A stretch of 64,000 nt of DNA from Cobetia amphilecti (GTDB lineage Bacteria > Pseudomonadota > Gammaproteobacteria > Pseudomonadales > Halomonadaceae). A program made the position numbers and the translations under genes. Positions 54,155-64,000 of this stretch are shown here, in pieces (the first letter of the stretch is position 1; the number at the start of each line of letters is the position of its first letter). The stretch spans positions 372,001 to 436,000 of the forward strand of contig NZ_CP084115.1 in the NCBI RefSeq assembly GCF_020217465.1. The letters run 5' to 3'. The notes under the pieces were generated by a model. The model had not been told where the DNA came from and ran no database searches. It saw nothing but the letters and a program-made list of their open reading frames with translations.

Positions 54155-57100
54155 ATGCGGCTCAAATCGATCAAGCTGGTCGGCTTCAAATCCTTCGTCG
54201 ATCCGGTCACCGTGCCCTTCGACAGCAACATGACGGCGATTCTCGGCCCCAACGGCTGTGGGAAATCGAACGTCATCGATGCTGTGCGCTGGGTGATGGG
54301 CGAGTCCAGCGCCAAGAACCTGCGCGGCGAGTCGATGACGGACGTCATCTTCAATGGCTCCACCGGGCGCAAGCCGGTGGGGCAGGCCTCCATCGAGCTG
54401 ACCTTCGACAATGCCGACGGCAGCCTCGGGGGCGCCTGGTCCGAGTACGCCGAGATAGCGGTCAAGCGTCTGGTGACGCGCGATGGCCAGTCCGGCTACT
54501 TCCTCAATGGCCAGAAATGTCGCCGGCGTGATATCGCCGACGTCTTCCTCGGCACCGGCCTCGGGCCGCGCTCCTACTCCATCATCGGTCAGGGCATGAT
54601 CTCGCAGCTGATCGAGGCGCGCCCGGATGACCTGCGCAGCACCCTCGAGGAAGCCGCGGGCATCTCCAAGTACAAGGAGCGCCGCCGCGAGACCGAGAAT
54701 CGCATGAAGCGCACCCAGGAAAACATGGAGCGCCTGGATGACCTGCGTGAGGAGCTCGACAAGCAGCTCGAGCGCCTCAAGCGTCAGGCCGAGGCCGCCA
54801 AGCGCTATCAGACCCTCAAGCAGGACGAATATCGCCTCAAGGGCGAGCTGGCCGTGCTGCGTCGGCGGGGCCTGCGTGCGCAGCAGCGCGAGCAGCAGTC
54901 ACGCGTCGCGGAGCTGGAAACCGGCGTCGAGCGCGAGATTCTCGGTCAGCGTCAGTGCGAGAGCCAGCTGGAAGAGCAGCGCTATCAGCACGACGAGCTG
55001 GCCGGTGAGCTGGAAACCCATCAGGCCGCCTTCTATGAGACCGGCGCCCAGATCGCGCGTATCGAGCAGAGCCTCGAGCACGCTCGCACCCGTGAGCAGC
55101 AGCTGGCGGCGGACCTCGAGATGGCCAGGCGTGAGCTGAGCGACATCCAGCGCGTCGAGGGTGAGGACGGCGAGCGCCTCGAGATGATCGATGCGCGCCT
55201 GGAAGACATCGCCCCGGAACTCGAGCTGGCCCGCGAGACCCTCGATGGGCTCGAGCTGTCATTGGATGAGGCCGAAGAGCGCCGCCAGGACAGCCAGAGC
55301 GAGTGGGAGCGCTTCAGTCAGGCCGACAACGAATCCCAGCGTGGCGCCGAGCGGGCCCAGAGCGAGATCCAGCAGCTCGAGAATGCCATCGCCGACGCCG
55401 AGCGCCAGCGCGAGCGCCGTCGCCAGCAGCTGGCGGAGCTGCCGGATGTCGCCGAGTTGCGTGAAGCCCGCGAGGAGCTGCGCGAGCAGCTTGATGAATT
55501 GTCGCTCAGCGGCGAATCACTGGAGTCGCGCCGCGAGCAGGCCAGTGAAGCCCGTGAGCAGGCCCAGGCCGATCGTCTGGCGCTGGATGGAGAGCGCGAT
55601 CAGCTGCGCCAGCGTCGCAACGTCTTACAGGGTGAGAAAGCCTCGCTTGAGGCACTGATCGACGCGGCGCTGCGTGACGACGATGACAGCCTGGCGAGCC
55701 ATCTGGAGCAGCATGGGCTCGCCGAGACCCCGGCGCTGGCCGAGGGGCTCGAGGTCGCCGAGGGCTGGGAATCGGCCAGCGCCTGGGTGCTGGGGCCCTT
55801 CCTCAAGGCGCGTCTGGCGGCGAGCGAGCCGTCGCGGCTGGCTACGCTGATGGACGAGCTGCCCGGCGGCGAGCTGTTGCTGGTCGATGGCACGCCGGCG
55901 TCCAGCGCGGCAGCCCGCCCCGCTGGCACCCTGGCGGCGCAGGTGAGCGGCGCGGATGCCTTGGCCGGTTGGCTGGCCAGCATCCACTGTGTCGAGTCGC
56001 AGGCAGCCGCCTGGGCCAGGCGTGATTCGCTGGCCGCGCACGAGAGCGTGCTGACCCCGGATGGCCTGTGGCTGGGGCAGGGCTGGAGCCGCCGTCAGGT
56101 GGCCGGTGAACGTGCCGATAGTGTCATCGCCCAGCGGGCGCGCCTCGAGCAGGTCGTGCTGGAGCTCGAGTCACTGGACGAGCGTCTCGAGGAGATCGAG
56201 ACGCGTCTGGCCGCAGCCGCCGAACAGATTGCCGGCGCCGAGCAGCAGCTCGAGCATCTGCGCGTCGAAGAGCGGGAGCTTGGCGAGCGCCAGCGTGAAC
56301 TCAGTCTCAAGGAGGCCGGCATCGCCAGCCGCCTGGAGCATGTCGATGGCCGCGCTCGTGAGCTGGATGAGGAGCTCGAGCAGCTGGCGGAAACGCGCGA
56401 GACTCAGGCCCTGACGCTGGAGGAGGCGCGCGAGCGCTGGCAGCAGGCATTGGAGGCGGTCGAGAACAATGCCCAGTCGCGCGAGTCGCTGGAGCGTTCA
56501 CGGCGCGAACATCAGGAGGCGCTGGCCGGGCTGCGTGCCCAGCTGGCGCCCGCGCGTGAGCAGGTCAATCGTCTCGACATGGAGTGTCAGCGCCTGACCA
56601 CCGAGCGTGACGGCATGCAGGGCCAGCGCATGCGAGCCGTCGAGCAGCGCGAGAAGCTCACCGAGCGCATCGAGATGCTCGAGGCCAGCCGCGAAGAAGC
56701 CTCACTGCCGCAGGAAGAAGAGCGCGAAAAGCTCGAGATGCTGCTCGAGACGCGTCTGTATCAGGAAACCAAGCTCAACGCCTGTCGTGACAAGACTCAT
56801 GAATTGGTCGAACAGATGCGTCAGGCGGAACAGTCGCGTCAGACTCATGAGCGCAATCTCGAGGGGATTCGCCAGCGCCTCGAGGAAGGCCGCATGCAGG
56901 TGCAGGCGCTGACCCTCAAGGGCGATGCGCAGGACGAGCAACTGGTGGAACTGGGCTATGACGAGGCGGCGATCACGCAGCTCGAGGACGAGCTGGACCC
57001 CAATGCCACCGAATCGGCCTGGAGTCACAACCTCGAGCAGATCGGTGAGCGCATCAAGCGGCTGGGGGCCATCAACCTGGCGGCCATCGAGGAATACGAC

Positions 57101-57676
57101 CAGCAGGCCGAGCGTCGCAACTATCTGGAAGCCCAGCATGCCGAGCTGAGCGAAGCGCTGGAGACCCTCGAGCGCGCCATCCGCAAGATTGACCAGGAAA
57201 CACGGGTGCGCTTCAAGGACACCTTCGACAAGGTCAATGCTGGAATCCAGGCGCTTTTCCCCAAGATCTTCGGTGGCGGGGCCGCGTGGTTGACGCTGAC
57301 AGGTGATGATTTGCTGGAGACGGGGGTCGCGATCATGGCGCGGCCACCGGGCAAGAAAAACTCCACCATTCACCTGCTGTCAGGCGGCGAGAAGGCACTG
57401 ACGGCACTGGCGCTGGTCTTCGCCATCTTCCAGCTCAATCCGGCCCCGTTCTGCATGCTCGATGAGGTGGATGCACCGCTGGATGATGCCAACGTCGGAC
57501 GCTATGCGAGGCTGGTGAAGGAGATGTCGGAAAGCGTACAGTTCATCTATATCACCCATAACAAGATCGCCATGGAAGCGGCAGATCGGCTGATGGGTGT
57601 CACCATGCAGGAACCCGGCGTCTCGCGCCTTGTCTCTGTAGGGATAGAAGAAGCTGCCGTGCTTGCCGAAGCGTGA
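54155..57676 (+). CDS. smc: Chromosome segregation ATPase SMC
   Basis: A 1173-residue SMC protein. The head starts RLKSIKLVGFKSFVDPVTVP, with Walker A GPNGCGKS near residues 31-38, then a long coiled coil, a hinge near 510-650, a second coil, and the C-terminal LLSGGEKALTALAL signature (about 1075) and Walker B CMLDEVDAPLDDANV. It forms loops and compacts the chromosome with ScpA/B. ATG 54155 is used since the family begins MRLKSI; the frame is open upstream but that part is made of a pyrimidine-rich near-repeat (54087-54135). AAGGA lies 13 bases before the start. zipA follows as usual. Confidence 0.97.
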   Translation: MRLKSIKLVGFKSFVDPVTVPFDSNMTAILGPNGCGKSNVIDAVRWVMGESSAKNLRGESMTDVIFNGSTGRKPVGQASIELTFDNADGSLGGAWSEYAEIAVKRLVTRDGQSGYFLNGQKCRRRDIADVFLGTGLGPRSYSIIGQGMISQLIEARPDDLRSTLEEAAGISKYKERRRETENRMKRTQENMERLDDLREELDKQLERLKRQAEAAKRYQTLKQDEYRLKGELAVLRRRGLRAQQREQQSRVAELETGVEREILGQRQCESQLEEQRYQHDELAGELETHQAAFYETGAQIARIEQSLEHARTREQQLAADLEMARRELSDIQRVEGEDGERLEMIDARLEDIAPELELARETLDGLELSLDEAEERRQDSQSEWERFSQADNESQRGAERAQSEIQQLENAIADAERQRERRRQQLAELPDVAELREAREELREQLDELSLSGESLESRREQASEAREQAQADRLALDGERDQLRQRRNVLQGEKASLEALIDAALRDDDDSLASHLEQHGLAETPALAEGLEVAEGWESASAWVLGPFLKARLAASEPSRLATLMDELPGGELLLVDGTPASSAAARPAGTLAAQVSGADALAGWLASIHCVESQAAAWARRDSLAAHESVLTPDGLWLGQGWSRRQVAGERADSVIAQRARLEQVVLELESLDERLEEIETRLAAAAEQIAGAEQQLEHLRVEERELGERQRELSLKEAGIASRLEHVDGRARELDEELEQLAETRETQALTLEEARERWQQALEAVENNAQSRESLERSRREHQEALAGLRAQLAPAREQVNRLDMECQRLTTERDGMQGQRMRAVEQREKLTERIEMLEASREEASLPQEEEREKLEMLLETRLYQETKLNACRDKTHELVEQMRQAEQSRQTHERNLEGIRQRLEEGRMQVQALTLKGDAQDEQLVELGYDEAAITQLEDELDPNATESAWSHNLEQIGERIKRLGAINLAAIEEYDQQAERRNYLEAQHAELSEALETLERAIRKIDQETRVRFKDTFDKVNAGIQALFPKIFGGGAAWLTLTGDDLLETGVAIMARPPGKKNSTIHLLSGGEKALTALALVFAIFQLNPAPFCMLDEVDAPLDDANVGRYARLVKEMSESVQFIYITHNKIAMEAADRLMGVTMQEPGVSRLVSVGIEEAAVLAEA

Positions 57677-57936
57677 GGGAAAAGCCGTTCAGGAGGGCAA
57701 GGTCATCCTCCGGCGCGGTAGCCAGTGGCCGCCTTGGCGGCCTAGTTGGCAAGATCGTGTTGCATCTAGAGATCGAAAGCACTACGAGTTTGCGTCATAG
57801 TGTCAGTCAGGGATAATTGAAGGGCGATTGCGCAGGTCACCACCACAGGATTGACATTCGAAAAAATGTCCCCTTTTTCTGCAATCGCGCTATGCTGTTC
57901 ACGTGCATGGTGCCCAAGCAAACAGGCTAATGACCC

Positions 57937-59202
57937 ATGGAATTGAGAGAGTGGCTCATCTTGTTGGGGTTGGTGCTGGTCGCAATCATCGTCGTTGACG
58001 GTGTGCGCAGGCTCCAACGTCAACGTCGAGTACCCCGACTGGATCGAGCGGGTACAGAGGATTCCACCGACGATGCGGGCAATCCCGCGGTGGAAGAAGA
58101 GGAAGAACGTGACAACTGGGAGCTGCCGAACGGCGGCTACCGGGTGGTTGGCGATTCCGAGACGCATGCCGAGGCCGAGGAAGATGTCGTGCTCGACAAT
58201 GCGCACGGCATCAAGGCCTCGCGGGTGACTCAACCGAGTCGTCCGGCGCAGCCCATGGAGCGTCGTGAAGCGCCGGAGCGCAAGGGCTTCGGCGAGCGTG
58301 CGGCTGCCTTCGGTGCACGTGCCAGCCAGTCGATGCGCGACGTGACGGCCAGTCTGGGCGCACGGCGTGATGATGAGCATGAGCACGACGATGCGCATCG
58401 TGAGCCCGTGCTCGGCAGCGCCTCCAGTGAGCAGGCCGAGACGGCGCGCGAAGACGACTTCCATGAGAAGCCGGTGATCACTGCCGAGGACGACAGCATC
58501 AGCGTCTCCTCCACCCAGGCCGATGATCTCGAGCCGATGGCCGAGATCGAGGAAGGTCAGGATGTCAGGACTGAGGCGTCCTCCGCTGGCAAGCCGGCCG
58601 ATGTCGCCAGCAGTGCTTCCCAGCGCCAGGAACCTTCACTGGAAGCGGCCACAGCGCCTGCTGCCGATGCGACAGCCCCCGAGGATGATCGTCATCCGCT
58701 GGTGCTGCGTGCCGAACGCAATCAGGTCGATGACCAGCTCGCACGTGACACCCTGGCCGATGCCAGTGAAGTCATCATCATCTCGGTGATGGCGCGTGGC
58801 GATGAAGGCTTCAGTGGTGAAGACGTGCTGGGCATCTCGCTGGCCTGTGGTCTGCGTCATTCCGAGATGGGGCTGTTCCTGCGCCACGAGGAAGATGACG
58901 ACGACAGCCCGCTGCAGTTCGCGATGGCCAACGTGGTCAAGCCGGGCATCTTCAAGCCGGCCGAGATGGTGGACAGCCAGCTGGATGGCGTCACCTTCCT
59001 GATGCCGCTGCCGGGCGCGGACGACACCTCCGCCGCCTTCGAGACCATGGTCGAGATCGCCATGCTGCTGGTGCGTCGTCTGGGCGGTGAGCTGAAAGAC
59101 GAGAACCACAGCGTGATGACGGCCCAGACCATCGAGTTCAAGCGCCAGCAGGTGCATGAGTTCGAGCGTCGCAATCGTCTGCATCGCTACCAGGCCAACT
59201 GA
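57937..59202 (+). CDS. zipA: Cell division protein ZipA
   Basis: A 421-residue protein with the standard ZipA plan: an N-terminal membrane helix (residues 5-22, EWLILLGLVLVAIIVVDGV), a long charged Pro/Glu/Ala-rich linker (about 30-265), and a C-terminal FtsZ-binding domain (about 275-415) with EVIIISVMARGDEGFSG, GLFLRHEEDD and FLMPLPGADDTSAAFETMV. It tethers FtsZ to the inner membrane at the division site. Order smc-zipA-ligA is common in gammaproteobacteria. A TTCG-loop terminator follows at 59244-59279. Confidence 0.96.
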   Translation: MELREWLILLGLVLVAIIVVDGVRRLQRQRRVPRLDRAGTEDSTDDAGNPAVEEEEERDNWELPNGGYRVVGDSETHAEAEEDVVLDNAHGIKASRVTQPSRPAQPMERREAPERKGFGERAAAFGARASQSMRDVTASLGARRDDEHEHDDAHREPVLGSASSEQAETAREDDFHEKPVITAEDDSISVSSTQADDLEPMAEIEEGQDVRTEASSAGKPADVASSASQRQEPSLEAATAPAADATAPEDDRHPLVLRAERNQVDDQLARDTLADASEVIIISVMARGDEGFSGEDVLGISLACGLRHSEMGLFLRHEEDDDDSPLQFAMANVVKPGIFKPAEMVDSQLDGVTFLMPLPGADDTSAAFETMVEIAMLLVRRLGGELKDENHSVMTAQTIEFKRQQVHEFERRNRLHRYQAN

Positions 59203-59243
59203 TCGACTCCCCAGCCATTCTCTGAGTCGACCAGTCATGCCAG

Positions 59244-59281
59244 AACGCCAACGGCGACCTTCGGGTCGCCGTTGGCGTTTG
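59244..59281 (+). terminator. Terminator after zipA
   Basis: A perfect 16-bp stem (59244-59259 with 59264-59279) with a TTCG tetraloop, followed by TT from 59280 region (gtttgcg context). It lies in the 314-base gap before ligA; the rest of that gap shows no gene. Confidence 0.88.
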
Positions 59282-59366
59282 CGTATCCTGCCGACCTCTT
59301 GCAGCCTTTGACGCTCCCTGCCAGTCGCCCGAAGTGCTTGAATGTGTGGCCTGTCGATCACATTGA

Positions 59367-61739
<2,373 letters not shown>

Positions 61740-61807
61740 GTACGGATACGCTGAACGATGCACCGCAGGCGGCGTCACGCCACCCTGATGATGGACAGGA
61801 GCTACCC

Positions 61808-62110
61808 ATGAGCCAGATGCCACTTGATCAGATGGACCCGCGGGACCGCTTCATCGAGGTACCGCAGACCATGCTGCCCGCCGATACACGGCGCGCCCTG
61901 CTGGAAGCCTTCGTCACCCGTCAGGGCTATGACACCACCGATGTCGGCGAAGGCATGGCCGGCTGGGTCGCGGAGCTGGAAGGCCAGCTGTCACGCGGCA
62001 AGCTGTTGATCGTCCATGACATCGGCACCGAATCCACCGAGGTGATGACGCTGGAACAGTGGCAGTCCTTCGGTCGCCAGCTGGCGGACGATGAGGAAGA
62101 GGGCGACTGA
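61808..62110 (+). CDS. YheU-family (UPF0270-like) small protein
   Basis: A 100-residue protein resembling the YheU/UPF0270 family: RFIEVPQTMLPADTRRALLE, then FVTRQGYDTTD and GQLSRGKLLIVHDIGTEST correspond to the conserved IP..L....L..LIE.FV.REGTDYG and QL..G...IV.D pattern. The function of this family is unknown. I chose ATG 61808 because AGGAG lies six bases upstream (61797-61801); an in-frame ATG at 61736 overlapping the ligA stop would add 24 poorly conserved residues. It is directly after ligA and probably co-transcribed. Confidence 0.82.
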   Translation: MSQMPLDQMDPRDRFIEVPQTMLPADTRRALLEAFVTRQGYDTTDVGEGMAGWVAELEGQLSRGKLLIVHDIGTESTEVMTLEQWQSFGRQLADDEEEGD

Positions 62111-62179
62111 GCCCAGCCAGCGGTCATGATGTGTGGAGCATGCCCTGATCCTTACCCTGCCCCTGACCTCGAGGCTGGA

Positions 62180-62219
62180 AACGACAACGCCCCTGGCACA
62201 GGCCAGGGGCGTTGTCGTT
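62180..62219. terminator. Terminator between the YheU-like gene and the transporter
   Basis: A perfect 18-bp stem (62180-62197 with 62202-62219) with a four-base loop, between convergent genes. It can terminate both. Confidence 0.88.
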
Positions 62220-62267
62220 CATGAAGCGCCAGTTGTTGCGGTTAGTGGCGTCTGGCGATGCGCCGGA

Positions 62268-63578
62268 TCATGCGAACCACATCGGCACGACCAGGCTCGA
62301 GATCAGCAGAATCAAGGCCCCGCCCAGGCGCGAGGAAATCTGCGCGAAGGGCATCAGCTGCATGCGATTGGCCGCCGAGAGTACGGCGACGTCACCCGTG
62401 CCGCCCATGTTGGCCATGCACAGGCCAGCGGTGATGGCGGACTCGATGGGATAGAAGCCGACCAGCTTGCCCACCAGGCCCGCACCGAAGGCGGCGCCCG
62501 CGACGACACCGAACACGATCACCACGTAGGTGATGGTGATGGCATCGATCACCTGGCCCAGATCGGTATAGGCCACGCCGATGCCGAACAGCAGCGCGAA
62601 GGTCCAGTTGCCTGCCACGAACCGGAACCATTGAGCGGCGGCCTGATTGATGTTCTCCGGTACCAGGTTGGCGCACTTGAGCACGGCGACCGCGATGATC
62701 ATCAGCGCGTAGGGGTGCAGCGGAATGACCTTGCCGAGAATCTGGCTGGCGACGAAGAAGCTCAGCGCAATCACCATGCCGATGCCCAGCTGGGACAGGT
62801 CAGGCGTGCTCTTCTCTTCGCGGACATTGACGCCCGGCATCATCTGGCCGCCACCGGTCAGTGACGGGAAGCGCTTGCCAAGCCCGTTGAGCAGCCCGGC
62901 AATGATGATGGCGAAGACATTGCCCAGGGCCAGTGCCGGCACCAGGATCGAGATATAGTAGCTGGCCGGTTGCCCCAGCAGCTGCTCGTAGATCTGGCTC
63001 ATCGGCACGGCGCCGGCGCCCATGCCGCCGCCCATGATGGGCAGGGCGATGACCATGACGGCATCCTTGGGCGAGAAGCCCATGACCCAGCCGACCAGCA
63101 TCGCGAAGAGCGCCGCGAACAGCACCGAGCACAGCAGCGGCAGCGCGAAGCGGGCCCCGACCTTGACCAGTACGCGGGAGTCCATGCCGAGAATGCTGCC
63201 GGTGATCAGCGCCGCGATGTAGAAGTTCAGAAAGCCACCGGCCTTCATGAACTCACTGACATTCGCCGTGACTTCCTGCGGCAGCCAGCCGCTGTAGACC
63301 AGCGCTGCGGCACCGAAGATGGCGAGAATGGCGCCGCCACCCAGATAGCTGTTGATGATCGGCAGGCGGTCGCCCAGAAAGCCCAGCAGCTCCCCGAGAA
63401 TCATCATGACCAGCAGCGCGCCGATCATGCCCGCAGGCAGGGTGTCGGTGGCGATGGCGGCGACAAGAACCAGGAAGGACAGGGCGAAGATCGGCAGCGA
63501 CATGCCGAAGATGCGCGTCTTCTGCCAGGGGGACTCTGCGGCAGGCGTGGCCGTGGCGGTCTGCGAGGAATGTGTCAT
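62268..63578 (-). CDS. 2-hydroxycarboxylate (citrate/malate) transporter
   Basis: A 436-residue membrane protein of the 2HCT family (CitS, MaeN, CimH). Eleven or so hydrophobic segments are seen. Family re-entrant-loop motifs are present: MGGGMGAGAVPMSQIY, then FYPIESAITAGLCMANMGGTGDVAVLSAANRM, with the C-terminal Arg-containing QISSRLGGALIL. Such carriers import citrate or malate, usually with Na+ or H+. The substrate cannot be fixed from sequence. It diverges from a sensor kinase gene, the usual neighbour of dicarboxylate/citrate transporters. Confidence 0.93.
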   Translation of the reverse strand: MTHSSQTATATPAAESPWQKTRIFGMSLPIFALSFLVLVAAIATDTLPAGMIGALLVMMILGELLGFLGDRLPIINSYLGGGAILAIFGAAALVYSGWLPQEVTANVSEFMKAGGFLNFYIAALITGSILGMDSRVLVKVGARFALPLLCSVLFAALFAMLVGWVMGFSPKDAVMVIALPIMGGGMGAGAVPMSQIYEQLLGQPASYYISILVPALALGNVFAIIIAGLLNGLGKRFPSLTGGGQMMPGVNVREEKSTPDLSQLGIGMVIALSFFVASQILGKVIPLHPYALMIIAVAVLKCANLVPENINQAAAQWFRFVAGNWTFALLFGIGVAYTDLGQVIDAITITYVVIVFGVVAGAAFGAGLVGKLVGFYPIESAITAGLCMANMGGTGDVAVLSAANRMQLMPFAQISSRLGGALILLISSLVVPMWFA

Positions 63579-63770
63579 GCATGCTCCTTGTCCTGCACTC
63601 TGTCGTTGCAGGACCTGTTGTCATGCCCGGACGCGTTGGCGTGGCATCGCGGGATCGTTTGGGACGGGGAAGGGACATCATGTTCGCGCACTGGATGCGC
63701 GTCACAGGGAGCTTACGGTGTGGCTCCCGAGGGCCAAGTTTTGCGAATTAAAGAAAGCCTTTTGAAACTT

Positions 63771-64000
63771 ATGAAAGCGCCGGCTGCCGCTCGCCCATGC
63801 GCCGGGCCGAATGGCCATGCCACCAAGGGGGCACATGGCTTGTCCGGCGTGTTGCGGCATTCTCAACCCGGACTGAGCGCGCTGACCTCATTGCTCGCCG
63901 CCGGCATGGTGATCGTCAGCCTGCTGGTCGCGGCCTGGCTCTTCAGTGCCCAGCTGGAGCGGACCCAGCGCGAGATTCAGGGCCAGCGCATTGCCGCTCT
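63771..64000 (+). CDS. Probable CitA/DcuS-type sensor kinase (5' part)
   Basis: A reading frame starts at ATG 63771 and runs off the window after 76 codons. After a polar stretch of about 32 residues comes a membrane helix (SLLAAGMVIVSLLVAAWLF) and then SAQLERTQREIQGQRIAAL, the start of a periplasmic domain as in CitA/DpiB/DcuS kinases. The kinase domain lies outside, so the family is inferred from this segment and the divergent 2-hydroxycarboxylate transporter. It would sense an extracellular carboxylate. The 192-base intergenic region has AT-rich sequence (63735-63770) and no clear ribosome site. Confidence 0.6.
   Translation, partial: MKAPAAARPCAGPNGHATKGAHGLSGVLRHSQPGLSALTSLLAAGMVIVSLLVAAWLFSAQLERTQREIQGQRIAA

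Overview
The window looks like chromosome from a moderately halophilic gammaproteobacterium of the Halomonadaceae, probably Halomonas- or Cobetia-like. This is inferred from the high GC content, the families and gene orders present (rplI-dnaB, an Mrp antiporter with fused A/B subunit, PhaR, a complete ccmABCDEFGHI operon, smc-zipA-ligA), a long Pseudomonas-type NrdA and an orphan phosphoribulokinase. No rRNA, tRNA, insertion sequence, prophage or CRISPR array was recognised. Most of the region is core chromosome, with a few accessory-looking spots.

Layout. 1-3.0 kb: end of a ribosomal/replication cluster (DUF2232-like protein, rplI, dnaB, a small unknown). 3.2-5.7 kb: an EAL-CBS-GGDEF c-di-GMP protein and a small DUF6482-like protein. 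5.7-8.9 kb: an iron-sulfur photolyase with a DUF393 protein, divergent from hemH. 9.1-15.0 kb: a six-gene Mrp Na+/H+ antiporter operon on the minus strand, with a 0.7-kb upstream region holding one possible small ORF. 15.6-17.4 kb: a second, divergent and C-terminally short photolyase/cryptochrome behind two TTGTACAA sites. 17.5-24.8 kb: housekeeping genes (rsmE, phaR, purD, a thioesterase-phosphoribulokinase pair, a small kinase, hinT, coq7).

25.2-31.1 kb: an unknown secreted protein, a PepSY/response-regulator/sensor-kinase operon, an ankyrin protein, a DUF3592 protein and an aspartic protease. 31.2-37.4 kb: a short-form 6-phosphogluconate dehydrogenase, an AT-rich island with a 53-residue ORF carrying two RSD-x3-GT motifs, and nrdA/nrdB behind two tandem NrdR-type boxes. 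37.6-45.2 kb: an RstA/RstB-like system, a lipocalin-like protein, a cold-shock protein, metR, a two-domain lipoprotein, azoR and a YigZ protein. 45.2-45.9 kb: a stand-alone S24 autoprotease without a helix-turn-helix domain, with a sigma70-like promoter abutting a perfect LexA box.

46.1-53.9 kb: the cytochrome c maturation operon ccmA-I, mostly with stop/start overlaps; its CcmD has a His/Ser-rich tail. 54.2-62.1 kb: smc, zipA, ligA and a YheU-like gene. 62.3-64.0 kb: a 2-hydroxycarboxylate transporter divergent from the first part of a probable CitA/DcuS-type sensor kinase that runs off the window.

The most interesting points are the AT-rich island with its small ORF and terminator, the SOS-type promoter of the HTH-less S24 protein, the truncated CRY-DASH-like gene with its repeated operator-like sites, and the tandem NrdR boxes. 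No clearly new multi-gene system was found.
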